A stretch of DNA of 17,778 nt. Source: CAVRJC01 sp964505725 (lineage in GTDB: Bacteria > Actinomycetota > Acidimicrobiia > IMCC26256 > DASPTH01). The notes under the pieces were generated by a model. That model did no database searches. It worked only from the letters and a program-made list of their open reading frames with translations, and was not told the DNA's origin. The translations under genes were made by a program, and so were the position numbers. The stretch spans positions 1-17,778 of the forward strand of contig CAZDJK010000022.1 of assembly GCA_964505725.1 (NCBI GenBank), in the 5' to 3' direction. Below are positions 1 to 6,934 of this stretch, piece after piece (positions within the stretch are counted from its first letter, which is position 1; each line of letters starts with the position of its first letter).

Positions 1-188
1 CGCCGCAGCAGGCGCACCCCGTGGTTCTCCGTCGGCGCCGCGAGGCGGATGTGCGCGTCGGTCGGGATCAGCGGCTCGCCGTCGCGCCGCGCGGTGAGTG
101 GCACCACGTCGTGCTCATGGGCACGGCCGAGGGGCGCGCCGCTCGCCTTCACCCGCCCGATCGTGTTCTCCTGGTCGGAGAGCGTCGT
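1..188 (-). pseudogene. DyP-type peroxidase fragment, lacks N-terminal part, runs off left edge
   Basis: The minus strand has 62 codons that read as the middle to C-terminal part of a dye-decolorizing (EfeB/DyP-type) heme peroxidase. They begin TTLSDQENTIGRVKASGAPL, then PLIPTDAHIRLAAP, and end at LLRR at the window edge. In the family, the His of the DAHIRLA block is the proximal heme ligand and the Arg of the LLRR block is the distal Arg, so both are present. The N-terminal ferredoxin-like domain and the GXXDG motif with the catalytic Asp should lie at higher coordinates, but that DNA is a short GC-rich spacer and then metF. The frame stays open upstream without peroxidase similarity or a credible start. 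It is therefore a truncated gene, or a chimeric join at a contig end. Family assignment is strong; the pseudogene status is inference. Confidence 0.7.
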
Positions 189-206
189 AAGGCAACCCTT
201 ACCTAA
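188..206. promoter_or_regulatory. Candidate DtxR/IdeR-type iron box
   Basis: The minus strand reads TTAGGTAAGGGTTGCCTTA. This matches 14 of 19 positions of the classic actinobacterial iron-box consensus TTAGGTTAGGCTAACCTAA. It contains a perfect inverted repeat, GTAAGG-CAAC-CCTTAC, at 187-202. Such boxes bind Fe(II)-loaded DtxR/IdeR/DmdR repressors in front of iron-uptake genes, including efe-type operons that carry a DyP peroxidase. Here it directly abuts the truncated DyP coding sequence, with no room for a normal leader and gene start. Confidence 0.5.
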
Positions 207-231
207 GGGTCGAGTCGGAAGTCCCCCCCAG

Positions 232-267
232 GGCGCGAAGGCGCCGCGAAGGGCAGGGCGAAGGCCC
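232..267 (-). terminator. Tandem small hairpins downstream of metF
   Basis: Two neat hairpins lie 36-75 nt past the metF stop. One has stem GGCGC/GCGCC with a CTTC loop on the minus strand (232-245). The other has stem GGGC/GCCC with the same CTTC loop (256-267). There is no T-tract, so an intrinsic terminator of the usual form is not shown. They may act as a transcript end or 3' stabiliser for metF. Confidence 0.3.
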
Positions 268-303
268 GGCGGAGAGGGCGGAGGGGTCGTGTGCGCGGGC
301 CGC

Positions 304-1164
304 TCAGGCCAGCGGCACGAGCCCGAGCTGCTCGTAGATCTCGCGGGTCGCGGTGGAGCGGTTCAGGGTGTAGAAGTGCAGGCCGGGCGCACCGCCCTCG
401 AGGAGCGTGCGACAGAGCCGGGTGGCCTCCTCGATCCCGACCCGGCGCACCGCCGTGGGGTCGTCGCCCACCGCCGCGAGCTTGGACGCCAACCACTCCG
501 GGAACTCCGAGCCCTGCAGCTCCGCCATGCGCCGGATCGACGAGAGGCTCGTCACGGGCATGATGCCGGCGATCACCGGCTTGTGCACGCCCAGCCGCTG
601 CAGGCTGTCGACGAGCTCGAAGTAGTGCTCGGCGTCGAAGAAGAACTGGGTGATGGCGAAGTCGGCGTGGGCCAGCTTCTCCGCCGTGTAGTAGCGGTCG
701 CTCTCACGGGTGGGCGACAACGGGTGGGGCTCCGGGTGGGCGGCGACGCCCACCGAGAAGTCTCCGACCTCCCGTACGAGGCGCACGAGGTCGACCGAGT
801 GCTCGAGCTCACCCGGCGGGAGGTCGAGATCCGTGGGCGGGTCGCCGCCGAGGGCGAGGACGTTCTCGACGCCGGCATCCCGGTAACGGGCCACGATCGC
901 CGCGAGCTCCGCGCGCGTGTGCGCGGCGCAGGTGAGGTGCGCCATCGCCGTCATCGACGTCTCGCGGTTGATCTTCACCACCAGGTCGTGGGTGCGCTCG
1001 CGCGTGCTGCCACCCGCCCCGTACGTGACCGAGACGTACGACGGCCGGAGCGGTTCCAGGTCGCGCAGCGTCGTGGCGAGCGTTGCTTCCATCTTCTCGT
1101 CGCGTGGCGGGAAGAACTCGAACGAGTAGCTGGTGCCCTCGCGCAGGACCTCGTCGATGCGCAT
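304..1164 (-). CDS. metF: 5,10-methylenetetrahydrofolate reductase (MetF)
   Basis: Reduces 5,10-methylene-THF to 5-methyl-THF, the methyl donor for methionine synthesis; a cytoplasmic FAD-containing TIM barrel. The 286-residue protein has the family blocks in order: FEFFPPR (with Glu16), SVTYGAGGSTRERT, HLTC near 77-80, LALGGDPP (Asp108), AITQFFFD (Gln173), PVIAGIMPV and a C-terminal LHFYTLN. Glu, Asp and Gln correspond to the catalytic and pyridine-nucleotide-site residues of E. coli MetF (Glu28, Asp120, Gln183), so it looks intact and full length. I chose ATG at 1164 because a TACGCT hexamer sits six bases upstream, the same arrangement as the DUF427 gene. A GTG at 1182 in the same frame (adding MSYADP) is the alternative; a GGGGA there is too close to be a good ribosome site. 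It is divergent from the FrhB-type gene, which suggests a redox link (inference). Confidence 0.95.
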   Translation of the reverse strand: MRIDEVLREGTSYSFEFFPPRDEKMEATLATTLRDLEPLRPSYVSVTYGAGGSTRERTHDLVVKINRETSMTAMAHLTCAAHTRAELAAIVARYRDAGVENVLALGGDPPTDLDLPPGELEHSVDLVRLVREVGDFSVGVAAHPEPHPLSPTRESDRYYTAEKLAHADFAITQFFFDAEHYFELVDSLQRLGVHKPVIAGIMPVTSLSSIRRMAELQGSEFPEWLASKLAAVGDDPTAVRRVGIEEATRLCRTLLEGGAPGLHFYTLNRSTATREIYEQLGLVPLA

Positions 1165-1170
1165 CGGGTC

Positions 1171-1176
1171 AGCGTA
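1171..1176 (-). promoter_or_regulatory. -10-like hexamer of metF (leaderless start)
   Basis: TACGCT on the minus strand, six bases before ATG at 1164. The same hexamer and spacing precede the DUF427 gene. No clear -35 element is seen. Confidence 0.4.
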
Positions 1177-1271
1177 GGACACGTCCCCGAGCGGCGCCGC
1201 GCCGAATCGGCAGCCGGTGACATCCGGAGCCGCCCGTGCCTCCTCGGATGCCGCCGTGCAAGACTGCCGAC

Positions 1272-2417
1272 ATGCCGCCCGAGAAGCTCCAGTGGAAAGA
1301 GCTCTACTCCGAGGTGGTCACCTCGGGTCTGTGCACCGGCTGCGCCGGGTGCGTCATCGCGTGCCCCCACGACGTGCTCGGGTACCGGGACGACGCCGGG
1401 GTCTACAAGCCGTTCCACCTCGAGCCGGGGTACGCGCCCGACAACTGCAGCCACGGCGAGCGCGGCTGCACGTCGTGCACCCGCGCCTGTCCCCGCTTCC
1501 GGGCGTGGGAGCCCGAGATCGACGAGTTCATGTTCGGACGGACGCGCACCGCGGACGAGGTGGCCGGCATCAGCAAGGACATCGTGCTCGCACGCGCGAC
1601 CGACCCCGTGCTCGCGGAGGTCGGGCAGGACGGCGGTCTCGTGTCCGCCATCCTCGTGTACGCGCTCGAGCACGACGTGATCGACGCCGCGCTGGTGAGC
1701 TACCTGGAGGGCGACGGCACCACGTGGAAGGCGGTGCCCGGCGTGGCGCGCACCCGCGACGACGTCATCGCGTCGGCCGGCAGCCGCTACACCTACTCCG
1801 CGAACCCGCTCGCCTACACCGAAGCGGTCGAGGGTGGCGCCGAACGCATCGCGCTCGTGGGCATGAGCTGCCAGAGCTCGATGCCGCCGGTGATGAAGCA
1901 GCGCAAAGCCGGCAAGGTGGCGCGCCGCCTCTCGCTCAACATCGGCCTGCTGTGCTCGAAGACCTTCGACGACGCGATCTTCGAAGAGCTGCTGCTCGCC
2001 CGGTACGGGCTCGCCCGCGCCGACATCGCGAAGATGAACATCAAGGGACGACTCCAGATCTGGATGCGCAACGGCGACTACCACGAAGTGCCGCTGAAGG
2101 AGTGCCACGAGTTCACCCGTGAGGGCTGCAAGCTGTGCCCCGACTTCGCCGCCGAGCACTCCGACATCGCCACCGGGGGCATCGGCGCGTTCAACGACTG
2201 GACCCTCACCATCGTCCGCACCGACGTCGGCCGCGAGCTGCTCGACGCGATGCAGCGCGACGGCTGGGTCGACGTGCGCCCGGGTGACGACGACCCCGGC
2301 GCCATCGAGCTGCTGCACCGCCTCTCGCGTACGTCACGCAAGCGCTGGCCCGAGTTCGCCGTCGCCGCCCCCGGTGTGCTCCCCGTGGCCTCCAACGGGG
2401 GCACCCCCGCGCGGTAA
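1272..2417 (+). CDS. Coenzyme F420 hydrogenase/dehydrogenase beta-subunit (FrhB) family iron-sulfur protein
   Basis: FrhB-family proteins bind FAD and Fe-S clusters and pass electrons between coenzyme F420 and ferredoxin or a partner enzyme. The N-terminus carries two four-Cys clusters: Cys21, 24, 27 and 31 in GLCTGCAGCVIACP, and Cys59, 66, 69 and 73 in CSHGERGCTSCTRACP. Then come the FrhB N-terminal domain (GQDGGLVSAILVYAL), an ALVGMSCQ block, and the C-terminal domain with IGLLCSKTF, MNIKGR and CKLCPDFAAEHSDIATGGIG. It is 381 residues, full length for stand-alone members. I chose ATG 1272, where conserved sequence begins and a weak AAGACT lies six bases upstream. GTG 1236 has a GGAG at good spacing and would add 12 residues. 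It is divergent from metF and 30 nt upstream of the acyl ligase. The physiological partner is unknown; MetF is one candidate. Confidence 0.85.
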   Translation: MPPEKLQWKELYSEVVTSGLCTGCAGCVIACPHDVLGYRDDAGVYKPFHLEPGYAPDNCSHGERGCTSCTRACPRFRAWEPEIDEFMFGRTRTADEVAGISKDIVLARATDPVLAEVGQDGGLVSAILVYALEHDVIDAALVSYLEGDGTTWKAVPGVARTRDDVIASAGSRYTYSANPLAYTEAVEGGAERIALVGMSCQSSMPPVMKQRKAGKVARRLSLNIGLLCSKTFDDAIFEELLLARYGLARADIAKMNIKGRLQIWMRNGDYHEVPLKECHEFTREGCKLCPDFAAEHSDIATGGIGAFNDWTLTIVRTDVGRELLDAMQRDGWVDVRPGDDDPGAIELLHRLSRTSRKRWPEFAVAAPGVLPVASNGGTPAR

Positions 2418-2447
2418 CCGCCGGGGCACGCTGGGAGTCCAACCGCG

Positions 2448-4118
2448 GTGCCGACCCTCTCGTCGCGCGTCCACGCGCTCCCCGGCTCGGGCAGCATCAC
2501 CTTCGTGGGCGCCGCCGCGGGAGCCGCCGGCCGCGCCGACCGGGTCGAGTGGGGCGTGCTGTTCGACGACGCGCGCGGAGTCTCTGCGTCACTCCAGGCC
2601 CGCGGCGTAGGGCCGGGGTCGCGGGTCGCGGTGCTCGGCCCCACCACGCGTCCCCTGGTGACGGCGCTCACGGCGACGTGGCTCGCCGGTGCCACGGTGG
2701 TCGCGCTCCCGCTGCCGATGCGCCTCGGATCGGTCGACGCCTTCGTGGAGCAGACGGTCGCACGCATCGAACACGCCGACGTCGGGCTCGTCGTGGTCGA
2801 CCGCGACCTCGCGCCGTACCTCCCACCGCGGCCCGCGGGCGCTCCCGTCGCGCTGCTCGACGAGCTCGCGCCCACGCCGGCGGCCGCGCGCCGGTACGCA
2901 GCACCGCCCGACGAGCCCGACCGGCTCGCAATCCTCCAGTACACGAGCGGCTCCACCGCGGACCCGAAGGGCGTGATGCTCCCCGACCGCTGCGTGCTCG
3001 AGAACATCGACGCGATCGTGGAGGGCGCCGCCATCGGGGAGGGCGACCGGGCGGTGTCGTGGCTCCCGCTGTACCACGACATGGGGCTCATCGGCCTCCT
3101 CCTCACGCCGATGCTGCACGGCTTCGAGCTGGTGCTCGGCGCGCCCCAGGACTTCCTCGCCTCGCCGGCGACCTGGCTGCAGTGGATGTCGGAGATGCGG
3201 GGAACCGTCACCGCAGGTCCGAACTTCTCGTACGCGCTCGCCGCCCGCGCGCTCCGGCGCGCGGGTACCGGCTCGTTCGACCTGTCGTCGTGGCGCCTGG
3301 CGCTCAACGGCGCCGAGCCCGTCGATCCCGACGCGGTCGACGCCTTCTGCGCCGCGGGTGCGCCACACCGGCTCTCGGCCACCGCGGCCTGCCCCGTGTT
3401 CGGCATGGCCGAGGCGACCCTCGCGGTGACGTTCCCGCTGCCGGGCACCGGGATGACAGTCGACCCGGTCGACCGGCTCGCGCTCGAGCGCGAGCGCTAC
3501 GCGGCGCCCGCGGCCGGCAGCGACGCGCGCCGGCTCGCGGTGCTCGGACGCCCGCTACGCGGATTCGAGCTTCGCGTCGTCGACCCGGACACGCACGAGC
3601 CGATCGCGGCGCGCGAGGTGGGCGAGCTCGAGCTCCGGGGACCGTCGTTGACCCCCGGCTACTTCCGCAACCCGGCCGCGACGTCGGCGACGTTCCACGA
3701 CGGCTGGCTGCGGACGGGAGACCTCGCGTACCTGGTCGACGGCGAGCTCGTCGTGTGCGGACGGCTCAAGGACGTGATCATCGTCGGCGGCCGCAACGTG
3801 TTCCCGGAGGACGTCGAACGTGCGGCGGCGGCGGTCGAGGGTGTCCGGGCCGGCAACGTCATCGCGTTCGGCGCCGAGCGGCGGCGGGGCACCACCCGAT
3901 CCGGCGAGGCCCTGGTCGTGGTGGCCGAGACCAGGGCCGACGGCGGGCTCGACTCGCTTCGGGACGCGGTCGCGGCGACCGTGCGCGACGCGGTCGGGAT
4001 CCCGCCCGCCGACGTGGTCCTCGTGCGCTCGGGGACGCTCCCGAAGACGTCGTCGGGCAAGCTCCAGCGGTCGCTCTGCCGGGACCGCTACCACGGGCAC
4101 GAGCTGGAATCGGTCTGA
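2448..4118 (+). CDS. Fatty-acyl-AMP ligase / acyl-CoA synthetase (FadD/FAAL-like)
   Basis: Member of the ANL adenylating superfamily; it activates a fatty acid as acyl-AMP for transfer to CoA or an acyl carrier protein. The 556 residues hold the expected motifs in order: P-loop YTSGSTADPKG (165-175), LPLYHDMGLIG (206-216), GPNFSYALA (257-265), FGMAEATLAVTF (318-329), LRTGDLAY (421-428), GRLKDVIIVGGRN, and the C-terminal catalytic Lys in LPKTSSGKLQRS. The ALPLPMRLGS region and the YHDMGL motif resemble FAAL/FadD32-like proteins more than classic acyl-CoA synthetases, but AMP versus CoA product cannot be settled by reading. No acyl carrier protein or polyketide synthase is nearby. It starts at GTG 2448, 30 nt after the FrhB-type gene, with GGGAG rather far upstream, and is followed after 18 nt by a glycosyltransferase; the three are probably co-transcribed. 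Confidence 0.88.
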   Translation: MPTLSSRVHALPGSGSITFVGAAAGAAGRADRVEWGVLFDDARGVSASLQARGVGPGSRVAVLGPTTRPLVTALTATWLAGATVVALPLPMRLGSVDAFVEQTVARIEHADVGLVVVDRDLAPYLPPRPAGAPVALLDELAPTPAAARRYAAPPDEPDRLAILQYTSGSTADPKGVMLPDRCVLENIDAIVEGAAIGEGDRAVSWLPLYHDMGLIGLLLTPMLHGFELVLGAPQDFLASPATWLQWMSEMRGTVTAGPNFSYALAARALRRAGTGSFDLSSWRLALNGAEPVDPDAVDAFCAAGAPHRLSATAACPVFGMAEATLAVTFPLPGTGMTVDPVDRLALERERYAAPAAGSDARRLAVLGRPLRGFELRVVDPDTHEPIAAREVGELELRGPSLTPGYFRNPAATSATFHDGWLRTGDLAYLVDGELVVCGRLKDVIIVGGRNVFPEDVERAAAAVEGVRAGNVIAFGAERRRGTTRSGEALVVVAETRADGGLDSLRDAVAATVRDAVGIPPADVVLVRSGTLPKTSSGKLQRSLCRDRYHGHELESV

Positions 4119-4136
4119 CGGCTGCCGGGAGGCAGA

Positions 4137-5675
4137 ATGGGGCCTCCGATGGACACGACCGGTCTGCCCGACGCGCTCGCCTCCACGGGCGCGCCCGACG
4201 CGCCGGGACGCTCCGTCGCCGTCGCGACCCGCGATCGCGCCCTCGGCCGACGGGAGCTCGGCCGCATGTTCCTCGTGCTGCTGGCGCTCACCGTCGTCCT
4301 CCGCATGCCGGGCTTCTTCGTCGCCGTATTCAACTCCGACGAGACCTACCTCGCGACGCAGGCTCATGTGATCGACGTCGGCGGGAACCTGTACGAGCAG
4401 GCCACCGACCGCAAGCCGCCGGTGGTGCCGTACGTGTACGCGGCGACGTTCAGCTTCTTCGGCACCACCGCGCTCTGGTCGGTGCGCATGGTCGCGATGT
4501 TCGCGGTCGCGATCACCGCGCTCCTGCTCGCGATCGAAGCGCGCCGTCGATGGGGCGCGCGGGCAGGTTGGATCGCGGGGTCGCTGTTCGTGCTCGCGAT
4601 GGTCGCCTTCGCGCCGCAGGACGGCCAGGCCGCCAACTTCGAGGTGTTCATGCTGCCGTCGATGACGGCGGCGGTCCTGTTCGCCCGGCGCGGCCGCGCC
4701 GTCTCGGCCGGCGTGGGGGTCGCGTTGGCGACGCTCGCGAAGCAGACCGGTGCCGCCACGCTGCTGCCGGTCGTCTACCTGCTCGCGCGGTCACGGGGCC
4801 GGCGGGGAGTCGCGCTGGCTGCGCTCGGCTTCGCGGTGCCCACCGCGCTCATCGCGCTCGCGGTGGGGCCGAGCCAATTGCTCTACTGGGCGGTGATCGG
4901 GAACGGCTCGTACCTGGGGCTGGCGACGGTCTCGGGCGCGGTGATCACCACGTTCCTGTTCATGTCGGCGACGTGGGCGGCGTGCAACCTCCCGCTGCTG
5001 TGGAGGCTCCCGCGCGCGTGGCGCGACCGTCGGGTGCGGGCGCTCGACGGGGGCACCGACACCGACCTCTGGTTGTGGGCGTTGTCAGCGGCGATGTCGG
5101 TCGCGATCGGGCTGCGGTTCTTCGGTCACTACTACATGCAGCTCGTACCGCCGCTCGTGCTGCTCACCAGCGGCGCACTCGCGCGTGGTGCGCGCCGCCT
5201 GGCGACCATCACGGTCGCGTTCGCGGCGGTGTGCGCGCTCGCGTTCTCCGCCGCCGGGTACTTCATGCACCCCGGCGGCCCCGAGCCCAACTACGAGTCG
5301 GTCAGCCGCTACCTGGCCACGACGTCACGCCCCGACGACCCGATCTTCGTCTGGGGCAGCGTCCCCGAGATCTACTGGGCGTCGGGCAAGCTGCCCGCAA
5401 CCAAGTTCCTGACCAGCTCGTTCCTCACCGGCGACTACCCGGGCCGCCCGCCGAACCGTCCCGCCGTCGACGCGACCACCAAACAGGCCTGGGCCGACTT
5501 CTACTCCGACTTCGCCGCCCATCCGCCCCACTACTTCGTCGACGCGACCCACGCCGACGTGCGCGGCGGGCAGTACTACCCCATCTCGAAGTTCCCGCGT
5601 CTGGCGCGCATCGTCGCCCAGCAGTACCGGTTCCAGATCCGGATCGACAATTTCGACGTGTACGTGCGCAAGTAG
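4137..5675 (+). CDS. PMT/ArnT-type (GT39/GT83-like) polytopic membrane glycosyltransferase
   Basis: A 512-residue membrane protein with a cytoplasmic N-terminus of about 40 residues, then a first membrane span (about 43-63). The first outer loop carries FNSDETYLATQAH and ATDRKPPVVPY, the acidic catalytic-loop signature of polyprenyl-phosphate-sugar-dependent transferases. Many hydrophobic spans follow to about residue 385, including GHYYMQLVPPLVLL, then a soluble C-terminal domain ending FQIRIDNFDVYVRK. Such enzymes move a sugar from a polyprenyl-phosphate donor to protein or lipid on the outer face of the membrane. The acceptor is not predictable. The ATG at 4137 has a GGGAGG four bases upstream; ATG 4149 is an alternative. 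It is 18 nt behind the acyl ligase, hinting at a shared role in envelope glycolipid or glycoprotein assembly (inference). It converges with the next minus-strand gene, 15 nt apart. Confidence 0.83.
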   Translation: MGPPMDTTGLPDALASTGAPDAPGRSVAVATRDRALGRRELGRMFLVLLALTVVLRMPGFFVAVFNSDETYLATQAHVIDVGGNLYEQATDRKPPVVPYVYAATFSFFGTTALWSVRMVAMFAVAITALLLAIEARRRWGARAGWIAGSLFVLAMVAFAPQDGQAANFEVFMLPSMTAAVLFARRGRAVSAGVGVALATLAKQTGAATLLPVVYLLARSRGRRGVALAALGFAVPTALIALAVGPSQLLYWAVIGNGSYLGLATVSGAVITTFLFMSATWAACNLPLLWRLPRAWRDRRVRALDGGTDTDLWLWALSAAMSVAIGLRFFGHYYMQLVPPLVLLTSGALARGARRLATITVAFAAVCALAFSAAGYFMHPGGPEPNYESVSRYLATTSRPDDPIFVWGSVPEIYWASGKLPATKFLTSSFLTGDYPGRPPNRPAVDATTKQAWADFYSDFAAHPPHYFVDATHADVRGGQYYPISKFPRLARIVAQQYRFQIRIDNFDVYVRK

Positions 5676-5690
5676 CGCGCGCTCGCACGA

Positions 5691-6416
5691 TCAAACGAGC
5701 GGCCAGGGCATCGCGTGCCGGTCGTGGGGCTCCGGCAGGCCGTGCGACAACAGACTCGACGCGCGACGGCTCACGGCCTCGATCTCGTCGCGGTCGAGGA
5801 GTCGCCCGAGCCGCTCGCGGAGGTCGCCGGCGGCGAGCTGCTCGAGCAGCGCGCACACGTCGTCGGCGGCGTCTGGCGTCACGCGCTCCCCCGCGAAGTC
5901 CCAGATCACCGTGCGCAGCTTGTACACCGTGTGGAACGTGAGCCCGTGGTCGATGCCGACGATGACGTCGTTGACCTGGTCGTGCAGGCAGTGACCGCCC
6001 TTGCGGTCGGTGTTGTTCACGATGACGTCGAAGTATGCGAACTGGCGGAAGCGGTCCTCGTGGTGTTCGAGCAGGGTGAAGTAGTGCTCGTCGGGATCGT
6101 GGTCTACGAACTGTTGCACCGCACCGATGCCGAGAGGACCGTCGCGGAGGATCGTGACCGGGACGATGTCCCAGCCGAGCGCGCGCGACACCTCGTACGC
6201 CGCGACCTCGCGGTCACAGAGCGTGCCGTGTGGGAAGTCCCAGAGCGGCCGCTCCCCCCGCCGCGGCTTGTACACGGCGGCGAGCTCGAGCCCGTCGACC
6301 CGCGCCTCCACCAGGAACGTCGCGTTGGAGGAGTAGTACATGCGCCCGACCACCTCGAGCTCGGCGCGCTCGAGCGCGCTCGCGAGCTCGTCGGGCGTCA
6401 GTTCCAGCGAGGACAC
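5691..6416 (-). CDS. SCO1664-family PI3/4-kinase-like protein
   Basis: Conserved actinobacterial protein with a PI3/4-kinase or HipA-like fold; no function is established that I know of. With the start used here it has 241 residues. SNATFLVEA at 30-38 precedes the probable nucleotide-binding Lys50 in AVYKP. CDREVAAYEVSRALG (67-81) gives a helix-Glu equivalent (Glu70). The catalytic-loop equivalent is NNTDRKGGH (124-132, Asp127) and the metal-binding DFG-like element is GIDHG (Asp146). These residues look competent for phosphoryl or nucleotidyl transfer. I chose GTG 6416, which gives a 19-nt overlap with the upstream gene and starts just before the conserved LELTPDEL. GTG 6458 would add 14 residues. 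It is the last gene of the phosphatase-DUF3090-kinase operon. Real substrate: unknown (protein, lipid or small molecule). Confidence 0.85.
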   Translation of the reverse strand: MSSLELTPDELASALERAELEVVGRMYYSSNATFLVEARVDGLELAAVYKPRRGERPLWDFPHGTLCDREVAAYEVSRALGWDIVPVTILRDGPLGIGAVQQFVDHDPDEHYFTLLEHHEDRFRQFAYFDVIVNNTDRKGGHCLHDQVNDVIVGIDHGLTFHTVYKLRTVIWDFAGERVTPDAADDVCALLEQLAAGDLRERLGRLLDRDEIEAVSRRASSLLSHGLPEPHDRHAMPWPLV

Positions 6417-6934
6417 TGGTGGCCGGAGGGGTCCATCGGCTGCTCGCACAGCGGGCACGGCGGACGGCCGCCGGCGACCGCCTCGGCACCACGCGCCGCC
6501 ATCGCCCGCACCTGCGCGCGCGTCGCATAGATCCGGGCGACGTAACCCTCGTCGTCGGCGTGGCCCGGTTCCTCCTCGGCCTCGACGTCGGCGCCCTCGT
6601 CGCTCGCGCGTTCGCGCAGCTCGAGGAGCACCAGCTCGCGTTCGGGGTCGAAGCCGAGCCCGATGAGCCGGGCGCGGAACAGCGGCACCGTCGGCTCGCG
6701 CAGCTGCGCCTGGCCGCTCGGGACGGCGATCGGGACCTCGGGGTACTCGTCGGCGATGCGATCGAGGAACGCCACCGCCTCGGTGGCGAGGAGCGCGACC
6801 TGCTCCTTCTCCACGAGCACCGTGAGCTGGGCGGATTCGGTGCGGGCTTGGATGAAGAAGGCACGCGAACCGGGCTGGCCCACCGCGCCGGTGCCCAGCG
6901 CGTCGACGTCCTCGAGCTCGATGATCTGGCTCAT
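6398..6934 (-). CDS. DUF3090 family protein with C-terminal CxxC-HxC tail
   Basis: A 178-residue protein beginning MSQIIELEDVDALG and containing GQPGSRAFFIQAR, typical of the actinobacterial DUF3090 (SCO1665-like) family; function unknown. A negatively charged stretch (ELRERASDEGADVEAEEEP) precedes the C-terminal region. The last 20 residues carry Cys160, Cys163, His172 and Cys174 in a CPLC...GHQC arrangement, which looks like a small zinc-binding knuckle (inference). The start ATG overlaps the stop of the phosphatase gene by 4 nt (ATGA), so the two are translationally coupled. The same trio occurs in other actinobacteria, which suggests a shared complex or pathway with the kinase-like protein. 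Confidence 0.9.
   Translation of the reverse strand: MSQIIELEDVDALGTGAVGQPGSRAFFIQARTESAQLTVLVEKEQVALLATEAVAFLDRIADEYPEVPIAVPSGQAQLREPTVPLFRARLIGLGFDPERELVLLELRERASDEGADVEAEEEPGHADDEGYVARIYATRAQVRAMAARGAEAVAGGRPPCPLCEQPMDPSGHQCPRWN

Noticed and set aside
1236..1271. GTG 1236 start for the FrhB-type gene with GGAG upstream
   Set aside because: Not excluded, but the added 12 residues are non-conserved and the family N-terminus fits ATG 1272; listed as the alternative.
975..2318. Long minus-strand open frame opposite the FrhB-type gene
   Set aside because: Antisense shadow of a gene with clear Cys-cluster and FrhB motifs; its own translation is low-complexity.
2549..5941. A 1130-codon open frame on the plus strand
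   Set aside because: It runs out of frame through the acyl ligase and glycosyltransferase genes, is extremely Arg/Ala-rich and has no family motif: a product of high GC and few stop codons.
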